Positions 1-14,670 of a DNA stretch of 55,787 bases are shown piece after piece (position 1 is the first letter of the stretch; every line of letters starts with the position of its first letter). A program made the translations under genes and the position numbers. Under the pieces are notes generated by a model that worked only from the letters and a program-made list of their open reading frames with translations, did not search any database and was not told the origin of the DNA. Where the stretch lies: positions 1 to 55,787 of the forward strand of contig JANDJZ010000412.1 of NCBI GenBank assembly GCA_027943245.1, given 5' to 3'. The stretch comes from Acanthamoeba sp. SK_2022b (lineage: Eukaryota > Discosea > Longamoebia > Acanthamoebidae).

Positions 1-3000
1 GGTCGAGGCCCTCGGGGGGACGGACCTTCTTCTGCGCCTTGGGGGCCACGGGGTTGAGGGGCTGCTCGAACATGGAGTACACCTCCTGCGCAACCGAGGC
101 GCCGCCGTCCTCGCCGGCCTTGCGCAGCTCGTTGTAGAGGGACACCATCTCGTACGCGAAGCAGGCCTGCGCACGCAGAGAAAGAAAGAAGAGTTGGGGG
201 GGGAGGGGGAAGCGTGTCGCGTGGGGTGAGCATCGGTGTGTGCACACAGATGCAGGGAGTGTGTGGGGGGGGAGTACGCGCTCCTGGACTTCGAGGTGGA
301 CGGACTGCTTGAAGACGGGGAGGCGGAGGAGCATGGTGTTGACGAGCTGCTCCAGAGCCTCGGGATCCAAGCTGTGTGGCGCGGCCCGACGAAAGGAAGA
401 AGCGTCGGTTAGCAAGCAGAGGCGAGGCGAGGCGAGCGTAGCGCCAAAGCGAAAATACCTGAAGGTGCGATCGCCGTCGTCGTCGTCGCCCTCGTCGTCG
501 TCGGGGAGGGTGACGGGCTGGTAGGTGGCCTTCAGGGCCTGGGCGAAGATCTTGAGGATGTTCTGCATGTAGATGGCCTGGATCTCGGCCGGCAGGGAGA
601 CGACTCGCGGCTGCAGCAGGACCTCCATGAGCTCCACAAAGTTGCGCGAGTACCTGCGCCGACACGAGAGGAGAACGATGACGTCAGCAACGCGAACGAG
701 ATGAGCCCCCCACCTCCCGACGAAGCGAGAGTGAGAGGATTGGGAGAGTGAGCTTTGGGTGGTGGGACACGTACGAGGAGAACTCGCCCACGATCCAGGC
801 TGCGGCGTAGAGGACCTCCTGGACGGAGGAGCCCTGGCCCTCGTTGAAGAGGGTCGAGTCGCGCAGGAGCTGGATCATGTTCTTAACACCGTAGGACCTG
901 ACGACGTTCACGCGGATGATGACGTCCATGAACTGCGAAGAGATGAGCTTGCCTACACACAGTTACGACACACGCGCAACGCCGACAAGAAGAAGTGGAC
1001 CACCAAGCAAAGCAAGTGTCAGATCGGGTCGTCACACTATTGGTTCGTTGATCGAGCGGCCAAAGGCGCACCGTGCTTGGTTCCGGGGCCGATGAGACGG
1101 ACGAGGGTCATCAGCACGGTGATGTACCACTCGAAGTCGGTCACGTAGTGGTAGCTGTCCTGATTGCAGATGCTGATGATCTTCTCGATCAGGTTGTCCT
1201 TGTAGTGTCCGTCGGCCGTGTTCACGTGGTCGATGAGCTTCTTGATGATGTCGCGCAGATTCTTCTTGGTCACCATTCCCGTGAGCAGATCGAGGGCGCT
1301 GTGTACCACACGCAGGGAGAAACGATCAGCATGCACAGACAATAACAGAGCAAGAAAATAAAACATTTAATCCAAGCAATGAGAAATAAAGATCTTAAAA
1401 AGATGAATAAAAAATGTGGGAATGATCGCAGTCCCACGGAGGATGAGCGCATACCGGAGGCGAATGGTGATGTCGGGGTCTTCCAAGCACTTGATGATGA
1501 GATCCCTGTGCTCTCCGACGGCCTTGGGGTGCACCTTCATAATGCTGTTAAGCGCGAGGAGGCCCAGATACTTGAGATTCTGATCGGGGTCCTCGATGAA
1601 GGTGCGGAGCTTGGTGATGCACAGACGCATCAGCGGGATCTTGTGCGACAGACCGATGATGCACGTCTGGTCGTAAAGAGGGGACAACGCATAACACGAC
1701 ACGTGTGAGCGCCTAGATGCACTCAACAACACAGCAATCAATCAATCGTGGTGACCCACCTGGATGCATTCATAGAGGAGGGACATAGCCGTGGTGGTGT
1801 TGATCAGGTTGGTCAAAGGCTGCACCAGACGCTTGGCCAATCTCTTCTCCAGCGGAGTGAGCGCTCCAAACTGTCCGTAACGCAGCGCAACGGATCAGCA
1901 AAACGGCAATGGCCAACTTCGACGCGATGGGGGCTCCACGTACCAACTTGATGATCTTGATGAGCATCCAGTTGTTGGTGGACGACTGAAGGATCTTGAA
2001 CAGGGTGGGGGCAAGAGGGAGGTAGTTCTTGGGGTTCTTGCGCGCCAGCTCGCAAATGACGTTCACCGCAGCCGAGATGACCGCTGCAGCAAGGATTGAC
2101 GGAGTTGGGACAGGTGAGCAGGTGAGCGGTTCGCTGTTCGTGAAGGGGTCACGTACACTGGTCCGTGTCCTCGAGCCTGTCCTTAAGGCGCGGGAACGAA
2201 GGACGAAGGGCCTCGGGGAACTTGAGGAAGATCTTGTAGAGCACGAGGATGCCCTTCTTCCTCAGGTACGCACGAGACGAGTTGAGGATGGCAACGATGT
2301 CGGCCGCAAGATCGCGAGCCAGATCCGGCGTGCAGATGTTGGCAAGGCTGGCGCGAAGACAAAGATGAGTAAAAGATTACAAGAGGAGGAGCTGAATGAG
2401 GAGTGAGTACCAATTGAGGGCAATACCGGCCTCGTACTGGTTGGGCACGGTGAGGGCCTAGGCAGCAAAAGCCGTGAGGAGCTGCGCAAATGGATGCACA
2501 AGGCAGGGGGCGATGATTACCTTCTTGAAGAGGGAGGTGGTGAGCATGACCACCTCAGTGCCTTCGTGGAAGGACTGCGAAGCCGCCAAGTAACCAATAC
2601 GCTTGTTGGTGAAGGTGGGCTGCGACATCACCTCAACAATGTTGAAGGCTGCCCAGCTTATGTCATAGCCCAGCATTTGCAGCTGTTCGTTTCGATTTCA
2701 TCAGCAGAGCTCAGATGCACCAAGGGGGGGGGGGTACACTTACGTAAGTGAGCTTCTGAACGGCGAGGGCTTTCTTTTGGTGATTTTCCTCCTTCAGCTC
2801 CTCCTTGATCTCTTGAAGGCACTCCCGAATGTAGTTGGCCTCCTCCTTCTTGTGCGCCCTGATTCCCCGCACGAGCTCCTGCACATCCTTCTGGCCACCC
2901 CACATGTCGGAGGTCGCCTTCGACAGCGCATGCAGATTTACTGTTCCATGACAAGTAAAAATTAGCTTATCTGTTTGCTTTTCCTGCGTCCATTCTTTCC

Positions 3001-3023
3001 ATTGCAGCTCTACCTTGCGCCAT
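1..3023 (-). CDS. AP3D1: AP-3 adaptor complex delta subunit (partial, 3' end outside window)
   Basis: Large subunit of the AP-3 adaptor, which sorts cargo from Golgi/endosomes to lysosome-like organelles. The spliced product begins MAQVNLHALSKATSDMWGG; exon 1 is only ten bases (3014-3023), spliced to an exon starting near 2945. The HEAT/adaptin-N solenoid follows: the N-terminal VRGIRAHKKEEANYIREC stretch, LGYDISWAAFNIVEVMS, QNLKYLGLLALNSI and VTKKNLRDIIKKLIDHV are all close to animal AP-3 delta and differ from AP-1/2/4 subunits. The last exon (about 1-170) encodes the conserved post-trunk region with NPVAPKAQKK. The hinge tail and any ear domain lie beyond base 1. Introns are short GT-AG. 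Identity is firm; exact exon edges were only checked at the 5' end. Confidence 0.93.
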
Positions 3024-3295
3024 GGTGCAATGGATCCTTCGTCAGAGAGCTTAGATTGGCCTCAACAAGCAAGTTCAAGTGTTAGAAAAAAAGAATGATC
3101 ACCAGAAGTTCACGCCGTTGCTCCGCCTCGGTCGACACAAAGTCAACAAAAAATGAATAATAAAAAGAGGAAAAATGTCTTGATCGTGTCTGCTGTACAG
3201 CCCCTCGCGCCACAGGATAGGAAGAGAGCACACGAACACCTATCCCCGTCGCCTTTGACTCGCCGAAGAGGAAAAGACACATGTGCGCATGGGCC

Positions 3296-6461
<3,166 letters not shown>

Positions 6462-6632
6462 CAAATAAAGGCCACCTACAGTGAAGTGCGACCTCTGTCG
6501 CTTTAATCTTTTCTCAACGCGTCAACCACGTCCATTTTTCTATTACCCAAAAGAAAATCATTTCTTTCCCCCGCCTAACAGACAAACGCGGGAAAAAGAA
6601 AAGGTTGTGTCATTTACATAACTTGCGAAAAG
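6462..6632. promoter_or_regulatory. divergent intergenic promoter region AFG3L2 / GLE1
   Basis: A 171-base gap between two divergently transcribed start codons must hold both promoters. It contains T/C- and A-rich stretches and a GACAAACGCGGGAAAAAG element near 6580-6600. No TATA box was recognised. Function is inferred from position only. Confidence 0.4.
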
Positions 6633-8253
6633 ATGGAGGCCCCGGATGCACGAATGCACCGTAGGTCGGTAATGGCAGATGCATCTTCATCGCCTTACCA
6701 GGCTCCACAGCAACGGGGCACACAACAGCAACGTCCATACCGATCTTTGCACTACTCTCCGGCCCTGCGACGCCAGCAAACCCCGCCCGCCAGCACCAGC
6801 ACCACTCCCACCGACTCGTAGGCCTCCCCTTCTCGCCTCCTTTCCCTCTGCCTGGCCCTGCTTATGATCTGCAGCGATTTAATCCCCATCGTTGTTTGTA
6901 GAAGGATTAAAGGACGGGAGGCGTCGCCTGCTACCCCGACCGCGTCGCCGTCACGCCAGCGCCAGCGTAACGTCTTCTGGCTGCCGTCTCCTCAGGACCC
7001 TTCCAGCAGCGAAGACGAGGAAGATGAGGAAGACGAGGACGAGTACGAAGAGAGCGATGAAGAGGAGAGCGGCAACCAGTCACCATGTGCTTCACCATTT
7101 CCCACCACTTGATGTCAACGTTTGCGTGGCCGCCAACGAAACCGTGATTGCGTGTCGTCGTATCCTGTCTTGGCCAGTTGAGGTGCAACGAAGAGAGCGC
7201 AGGTCGCCGTACACGCGAGACGATGCAGACACCCTCCTACGCGAACTCGAGAAGCGCCGGCGCGAAGAAGTCAAGGTTGGCCCACCGCTGCCTGTCCCCT
7301 CCCCGCGTTCTCTCGCGCGTGGCTTCCCCCGTCCATGTTTTCCCTTAGATTCACTTACGCATGTGCGTGTGTGGCTCCTCCGCGTTCAATGTCCGTTTTA
7401 GCTAGCGATGAAGGCCAATGTAGAGAGCTACGAGGCCGATGTGCGCCGACTCACCGAGTCATTCGACGCGGCGCTCTCTACGCTCACCCAGAAAGGGTAC
7501 GTGATCGGAGCTCGGTGTTCGGTGCTCGTGCGCCTCGCTGTCCGGTGCTCATGCCTTCATCATTGTCCCATCGCAGGCAGCAGGTCGATCCCATGGCCGA
7601 CTTTATCAAAGCCGAGAGCGAGAAGAGGTGAGTAGGTTTGGGTGATGTCACGCCGGCCATCGCACGCGCGCGCACAACACGCGAAAAGTCAAAGCGCCAA
7701 TCGCAGCTGGTCGGGTGGACAGGTTCGTGGGGTCACTCACGGACAACAAATCCAAATGGGACGCGTGCAGGGCGCGCGCGGTGAAGCAGCAGATGGAGCG
7801 ACACCAGCGCGAAGAGGAGGAGCGGATCCGGGAGGACAACCGCCGGCTTGCCGAGTTTGCGCGGAGGAAGCAGGCGCTCGACGCCGCCAAACAGAAAAAG
7901 TACGGGTCCCGCGTTGCCTGGCGTTCCGTGCGACGCGACGCACGGCGATTTACCCAACTCGTGTCTCGCGCCGGCGTGATGGCAGGGCCGAGGAGGAGAA
8001 GCGAAAGGCGGACCAGGAGCGGGCGGAGCGGGAGAGGGCCGAGGCCGAGGCCAGGCGGATCCAGCAGGAGAAGGCCCAGGCGGAGGCCGAGGCCAAGAGA
8101 AAGGAGGAGCAGGCGCAGGAGGCCCGGCAGAGGGAGGCCGAAAGCAAGGCCGCCGCCGACCGACAGGCGCGACAGGCCACTGCTGCCGCGGCCGCGGCCG
8201 CTGCAACCACAGCAGCCGCGAAAGCAAGCGGAACCGTACGCGTGCCAACTTGG

Positions 8254-8311
<58 letters not shown>

Positions 8312-8646
8312 ATTGCGCGGACCAACGGGGTCGTCCTGTGGTGGTGGGGGGGGTGCAACGTGGCGGCTTGCCAGGATGGGGCAGCGGTGCACAAGCAGAG
8401 CATGGACCTGCTGAGCGACATCAAGAACAAGACCGATGGCCCGGCGATCGACGCGGCCGTGCGGAAGCATTTGATGCTGAAGACGCACCTAAACATCCAA
8501 CAGATCTCGGCCGACCGCGAGCACGTCGCCTCCAAAATACAGATCCTCGCTCAGCTCATCCAGCAGGCTGCCTCGCAGGTAAGGGCGCCTCTGCCCCCCC
8601 CCCCCAAATACTAACCGTGTGCTAACGAGCGGTCGTCACCTTTTCC

Positions 8647-8718
<72 letters not shown>

Positions 8719-9372
8719 TGCAGAACGAAGCCAGCAAGCTGTTCTGTCTCGATCTTATTGCACAGAAAATTGTTCAGCAGGGAGATAGCCAGGTACACCC
8801 ACCACACCCAAGGATTGAGAAAGCGAGTGCCCCCTATAGCTAATGCGATTGCGCCGCCTTGCCATGGCGTCTCTCTGCGTTTCGTAGGTCCATGTGGCCC
8901 AGCTCGCGGCGTTCCCCATCGCCGACGTGGCCGTGGCGCTCTGCACGCTCGTGCCCGAGCTCACCCGGATCCTCATCGCCAGGTCACTTGCCCTCCCCTT
9001 TCTCTCCCTCGCTCCCCCTCTCCTCTCCAGCGTTTGCTTATCGGGAGCGTCACGTGCACCACCACCCACCACCCACCACCGCAGGTTCCACGAGAAGTGC
9101 TGCTTCACGATCCCCTACTACGTGCCCAAGATGCAAGGCATGACCGACGAGGATCACTACGCCGCCCTAGGGTACGACGCTCTTCTCGCTCCCCCGCCCC
9201 TCCCTGCCTGCACTGACGTGGGACACAGCTACCAGCGAAAGCGGAACACGCCGACGGGCTTCGAGACGGAGGACTCCTTCTTCGAGAGAATGGCCGGCAT
9301 CGTCACCTTGTACGCCGCCATCATGCAGGCCGACCCGTTCCAAGGTATCGTGCGCCGTTTCCACGCGCGCAG

Positions 9373-9436
<64 letters not shown>

Positions 9437-9769
9437 TGTCTCATCACGATGCGATCGACAGGAAAACCGCATCCGCACGGCATCGAGCACGCGTGGGGCT
9501 GGATGGCGCGAACGCTCAACGCCCAGCCTCGGAGGATCACGGCCACGCTGGTGTTCAAGTTCCTGCAGGTGGCGGGCCACGCGCTGGTGCGACAGTACAG
9601 CCGCCAGTTCCTCAAGATGCTCCTCCTCCTCAAGACGCACACCCTCCCGGCCATGGCCGCCTCGTCCCGGGCCCACGTGCCTTCCGTCACGCGGCTCCAG
9701 CTCTTCATCCAGGAGGCCGAGACCACCAACATGAAAAACCTCACCACCCCCGAAGGCCGCTCCTACTGA
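6633..9769 (+). CDS. GLE1: nucleoporin / mRNA export factor GLE1
   Basis: GLE1 acts at the cytoplasmic face of the nuclear pore, where with inositol hexakisphosphate it stimulates the DEAD-box helicase DBP5/DDX19 to release mRNPs. Here a low-complexity N-terminus with an acidic run (SSSEDEEDEEDEDEYEESDE) leads to a long Arg/Glu/Ala coiled coil (about 7740-8220), then the GLE1 helical domain: HVAQLAAFPIADVAVAL, the FHEKCCFTIPYYVPKMQGM segment, a FFERMAGIVTLYAAIMQ helix, HPHGIEHAWGWMARTLN and VAGHALVRQYSRQFLKM. These match animal GLE1 block by block. The product ends TTPEGRSY then TGA. Three introns contain long TG repeats. N-terminal exons (before about 7190) are less certain than the rest. 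Confidence 0.92.
8256..8310. repeat. (TG)n microsatellite in GLE1 intron
   Basis: An uninterrupted TG tract of about 55 bases, TG on the coding strand, inside the intron that separates the coiled-coil exon from the HKQSMDLL exon. The 3' splice site lies about 65 bases downstream. Confidence 0.97.
8648..8717. repeat. (TG)n microsatellite abutting a GLE1 3' splice site
   Basis: A TG tract of 70 bases filling the intron and followed directly by ATGCAG and the exon for NEASKLFCLDL. The tract occupies the normal polypyrimidine-tract position. Confidence 0.97.
9374..9435. repeat. (TG)n microsatellite in GLE1 intron
   Basis: A TG tract of about 62 bases inside the intron that splits the codon for the Gly of PFQGKPHPHG. 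The 3' splice site GACAG lies about 25 bases downstream. Confidence 0.96.
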
Positions 9770-9873
9770 GCTCTGGCCTCTTCCCTTTTAAGTTTTTTAA
9801 TCTTATCCAATACAAATGCCTGTTTTTGTAATTACAATGGTTAAGGTTTTATGTTTTTTTTTAAGGTGGCCGG
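9770..9873. other. convergent 3' intergenic region GLE1 / hybrid kinase 1
   Basis: A T-rich gap of 104 bases between two convergent stop codons. It must hold both 3' ends. No canonical AATAAA was found. Confidence 0.4.
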
Positions 9874-12800
9874 TCAGCTTGGTGGTCCGTGTGGGAGGAC
9901 TGCGGCGTGGGCCTCCATCATGACCCGGGAGAGGTCCTTGAGCTTGATGGGCTTCGCGAGGTAGCCATCGATGCCGGCCCGGACGCAGGCCTGTCGCGTG
10001 TCGTACTGGAGGTCGGCCGTGCACGCGATGATGTAGGGCGGCGGGGCTCCTGTGACACGGTGGGCGCCGCCATTCACCGTCTGCTTGATGATACGGCTGG
10101 CCGTGATGCCGTCCATCTCCGGCATGTGCAGGTCCATGATCACAACGTCGTATCGCGCGCCCTCGCCGCTGGCAGCGGAGATCATGTCGATGGCCTGTAG
10201 GCCGTCGTTGGCCACTTGCACGTTCGTGTAGCCCAGGCGCCCCAGGAGCTTGATGGCCACCTTTTGGTTCACAAGGTTGTCCTCCACCAACAGCACCCGC
10301 ATGTCGGTGGGCGACAGGCTGCCGTCGTTGACCACGTACGAGTGTCGGCGCAGCGCGACCTGCGGTGTCGGGCCGCCACTGGTGGTCTCCTTCCCGCTGG
10401 CGGTTGCGATCGGCCGCAGCCGGGCCGGGAACGAGTGCGAGTAGCGCTTCATTCGCGTGGGCGGCATCGGGAAAAGCGGCAGCGAGGACAAGGAAGACGT
10501 CGAGGGATTACTGAGAGAGAACGAAGACGACGATGAGAACGTCGGCGAAGACTTGGGGTGTGGTATCGTGGTCGAGCGTTGTCGATCTCTTCTTCGCAGC
10601 TCGGCCAATCTCTCGCCCTCTGGCGTCCGCTTGCCCCTCACCGCCGCGCTCAGTCGAGGCGGCAGCGAGCGTTGAGCTTCGGCTTCGGCTTCAGCTTCGG
10701 CTTCGTCTTCGCTCCGGTGCTGGTCTGGCGGGACCTTGACGCGGATGGTGAAGTAGAAGGTGGAGCCCTTGTTCTCCTGGCTCTCCACCCACATGCGCCC
10801 GCCCATCAGCTCGCACAGCCGCCGTGAGATGACCAGCCCGATGCCGGTCCCCTCGTAGCGTCGAGTGGGGGACGAGTCCACCTGCGAGAAGGCGTGGAAC
10901 AGGCGGTCCTGCTTCTCCTGCGGTATCCCGATGCCCGTGTCCGCCACCTCGAACTGAAGCTCTACCAACTGCTCGCACAGACAAGCCAACAGTTTGTATG
11001 AGCTTCTCTCTCCTGAGAAGTGCAAGGGCGGAGGGAGGCGTTGTACCTGCTCCTCGCTGGAGGGAGGGGCAGAGGGGCCGTGTGGGGGCGGGTTGAGGCG
11101 GACTCGAAGCTCGATGCTGCCATGCGAAGTGAACTTGATGGCGTTGGAGAGCAGGTTGACGAGGACCTGACGCAGATGCGGTTTGTCTCCGACAACCACC
11201 GAGGGCACTCTGAGATACAGAACGCGAACGGCCAAGTTCGAAGAGGAAAGCGTGAGCGGCCACCACTCCCGAACCTCTCTCCGTGGGTGGGCAGGTGACG
11301 CACCTGAAGTCGACCGAGGTCGACAGGGCGACCTTGTGCCGGCGCTTGGAGATGTAGTTGGACATCAGATGCATCAGGTCCTGCGTGCACTTGCGAACGT
11401 CGAACGGACATTGCTGATGATGACCGAGCACCAGGGACCGCGAGAGAGAGAGAGAGAAGATAGAGAGAGAGAGAGAGCGTACATCAGCTCCCGGGCTCAC
11501 GATCATCGCCGCCAACTTCGTGTGCGCAAGGACGTTCACCGAACGAGGGAGAGAGAGCTGAGGGCAAGTACCAGAATATCGGTCTGACCGGCCTCGATCT
11601 TGGAGAAGTCGAGGATGTTGTTGAGCAGCGAGAGCAGGGCCTTGGCCGACGACGAGATGATCTGCACGCACTCGCGCTGCTCGCGGGAGAGCGACGACTC
11701 CTTGAGGACCTTGGTCATGCCGCAGATGGCGTTCATGGGCGTCCTGTCGTAGGCCATCGGTACGTTGGTCGCCATCGCCACCCAGAGTTAGCACACGCAC
11801 TGCCCGACTGCTGCCCGCGGAGGTGGCAGCCTTGCCGGATAGGAGGGGAGGGGCGGTTAACGGACCTGATCTCGTGGGACACGACGGCCAGAAACTCGGA
11901 TTTGACGCGCAAGCCCTCCTCGGCCTCCTCCTTGGCCTTGTTGAGGGCGGTGTTGCGACAGGTCAGCTCCCGACCCCTCTCCGCCTCCTTAAGGAGGTGA
12001 GCATGCGCCAGACCGATCTCCACTGTAAACGAGTTTGCGAGCAATTCACACGCACACAAGCGCACACAAACGATTGGAGTGGCTGATGTCAGCAACGGAA
12101 TCTCCATCTTTGCTGGGCGATCGACAAGCGAACCTTGGGCGCCCAACTCCTCCAGGAGGGCAGCATCGTCCTGGCCCCACATCCGAACGCTCGCGCCACC
12201 GGTAGGAGAGTGGCTGCGTGGGGAGGAGGGCAGGAGCTGCTGAAGCACGATGACGGCACAGGCCTGCTGCGAATGAGGTACGGCCACGCACAGCAGCTGT
12301 CCCACCCTTCGCTTGGCGTAGTAATCCACGAGCTCCGGGTCCAGCTCTGTCTCGCATGTGTGCGTTAGGGGCCAATGTGAGACCACTATCGCACCACAAC
12401 GCGGATAGGGGGCAAAGGGAGAGAGGTGTGTCGAGAGAGTTCCGCGGTGCTAGGATACACCGATCCTTAAAGGGGGGATTTTACTCCCTCAATGATGCAC
12501 GCACCTGCATTCTGGCCGACAAAGTCGAGAATCGTTGCCGTGCGCGCCCGAAACAGGAGGCTGTGTGATGACACCACGACAAAAGAAGAGAGCGGCAATC
12601 ACACGAGGGAGACACGGGTGAGCAACTCGCACTCCACTCGCCCTAGATAAGTCACTCTGAAGTGCAGCGCGTGCGGTGATGCCAGTGTGGGCTCCTTTGT
12701 CGTACCCGGGCACGAGGTGGAGTGGGGGAGCCATAGTGAGCACGTCGCCTCCTTTGCTGCCGTTGCGCGCAGGACCCTCATCCTCATCCTCAACGTGGGC

Positions 12801-14183
12801 CTGGTCTTCCTCTTCCCGGTTGTCTCTCTCGTTGTGCTGATAGGAAGCGAAGGCGTCGCGTTTGGTTCTGTACTCACTGAGCAGCGTATATCTGTACTGT
12901 TGGTGCGGTTCCTCCTGCTCCTTCTCTCGCCGCTGCTCTGCCTGTGGCCGCTCGCAGCAATAGACCCTACATTCGTCGCAACCAAAGAGCTCGGCGCACT
13001 GCGCTGTCGCAGCATCGCAAACCTCCTTCATCTTCAGGCTCTTGCCTATCTCTCGCGTTACCTTGCTCAAGACGACCGTTCGATTGTACTGCCCAAGACA
13101 CTTACCAGAGTCAGCGCTTCTATGTGTTCGATGTGGGTGTGGATGTGTTTTCTGAGAGCAACAGCGTACGCGTGACTCTAGCGGATCGTGGGTTGTTCTC
13201 CTGAGCTGAGGTTCGCGTGCGCTTCCCGCCTCGGGCCGGCCAGATGACCCTGTTGTGCGGGGAGCTGCGCTCATTATCGCAGGGATGTTCCGGTACACGG
13301 CTAGGGCGGCGGCCCAGCTCAGGAGAGCCACCCATAATTCGAGGTCACCCATCTGGTCAGACAGCCCCCCAATCAGGGTGGTGGTCACAACTAACTGCCC
13401 GACCATTCGGGGGAAGGATGTACCCTGGCATCGCTAGCGAACAACGTCGTGACGCTGACAGCGATATACGTGCCGAGAACCAGGCAGGGCCGCAGTTGGC
13501 CCACTTCCTGTTGGCCGCGTCAGCCGAATGTTAGAAATGGGGTGGGAAGAAAAAAAGTGACGAGTGTCCTGACGTGGCCTGACCGTTACCTTGCGCTTGC
13601 ACAGAGCAGCAAACACGGCAGAAGGCACAAGCAGGTGAGACAGAGCCAGCACTCCCTTGGCCACGCTGTCCACCATAACATTCAGCGAGACGTCTCTCGG
13701 AGCTAGAGATTAAATGAGCAGGTTGGTGGGGTGAGATGAACGCTGCATCTGTGGGTTCCTCTTGTCGAAGAGAAACGAGGACTTACCAGACCGGAGCAAC
13801 AGGGAAAGTATGACTCCGAATACAAAAGCACCAACTGCCACTGCGAGTATGGTAGGCCTGGCACGCCAAGATGAGTCAGAAAAAGAGGAAGATGAGTCAG
13901 TCAATGAGTTGACAGACACTGGGCCACCTAAAAGGCCTGGGTGAGGGAGGCCACCGAACGAGCAGAGAAAACTGCTCGGTATTGAAGCTGACCAAATAAA
14001 GGCAAATTCAATAATGTGTTTTCTCTCTCTTTTTTTTAACGTCGGAAAGGCTTTGCAAGCCATCAGGTACCTGGTGCTGGTGTGGCCGGGCCGAGGAAGG
14101 GCAGGGTGATGTTCCTCTGTTAAGTCCGCAGTGGATGAGAGACGAGTGCTGTTTAGCGCACTCCTAAGGTCTCGCTCTTCCAT
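9874..14183 (-). CDS. membrane hybrid histidine kinase 1, degenerate ethylene-receptor-like sensor
   Basis: Spliced order: Ser/Thr-rich N-terminus (MEERDLRSALNS), one membrane helix (PTILAVAVGAFVFGVILSLL), then three helices occupying the place of an ETR1 ethylene-binding domain (ALSHLLVPSAVFAALC; LVLGTYIAVSVTTLF; ELWVALLSWAAALAVY), a GAF domain with an acidic insert, HisKA with [10 protein letters not shown] joined across an intron to TPMNAICGM, HATPase_c (N box LVNLLSNAIKF, G1 DTGIGIP, G2 GTGIGL) and a C-terminal receiver (LLVEDN, phospho-acceptor in [10 protein letters not shown], Lys in LAKPIK). All catalytic kinase and receiver residues are present. The four positions equivalent to ETR1 Asp25, Tyr32, Cys65 and His69 read Lys, His, Ser and Leu. 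The GAF domain holds a cysteine cluster (CAELFGCDECRVYCC). Tandem paralogue of the next gene; ligand unknown. Confidence 0.88.
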
Positions 14184-14670
14184 CGGTCGCGGGATTGGTC
14201 AGTTGGAGGATTCTGGCGGCCCTTGCTAAGCACGGTGGGTAGAGGACCTGACAAGCTTATGTGCGCGACTTGCTGGGTACTTGCGTTATCACATTCTGGC
14301 TCAGAGACCAAAAACTTGCTCTTTTTTGAGGAAGTGGGTTGTAACCACCAGGGCTGGTGATTTGCACGAGCTGCCTTGTGGACCACACAGCGAGTGCCAG
14401 CAGGGCACGCCTGACCGGCGCGTGTGTGTCATGCCTGCTGTCACTGGCCGCCGGATTTTTAGAAAACATTTGAGATATTTGCAGATCAAAACACGGCGAC
14501 ATGATTCGAACATTTACATTGAGATGAGTCAGCGCATAGTCAAGAGTTCGCACTATGAGCTTTCTCGCGCAAGGCGAACCGAGCTGGGGGAAACTTCGGC
14601 CAGCAGCGGCTGGCCCGCGGGCCAGTCGGTTAGGCCGCAACAAGGACGTGACAAAGGACTCTTGTCGGTC
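14184..14670. other. intergenic region between tandem histidine kinases
   Basis: A 487-base gap that must hold the 3' end of kinase 2 and the promoter of kinase 1. A forward reading frame crosses it (14281-14718), but it overlaps the kinase 2 stop, shows no recognisable domain and is not called. No regulatory motif was recognised. Confidence 0.4.

Noticed and set aside
7648..8535. 295-codon minus-strand frame across GLE1.
   Set aside because: Shadow of the GLE1 coiled-coil exon and a microsatellite; Ser/Leu-rich antisense composition without domains.
8256..8717. Open frames of alternating Cys-Val or His-Thr repeats.
   Set aside because: They are translations of TG/CA microsatellites in introns, not proteins.
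12489..13406. Kinase 1 as a soluble kinase starting at 13406.
   Set aside because: Two upstream exons encoding further helices join in phase, and alignment with the paralogue shows that the sensor continues upstream.
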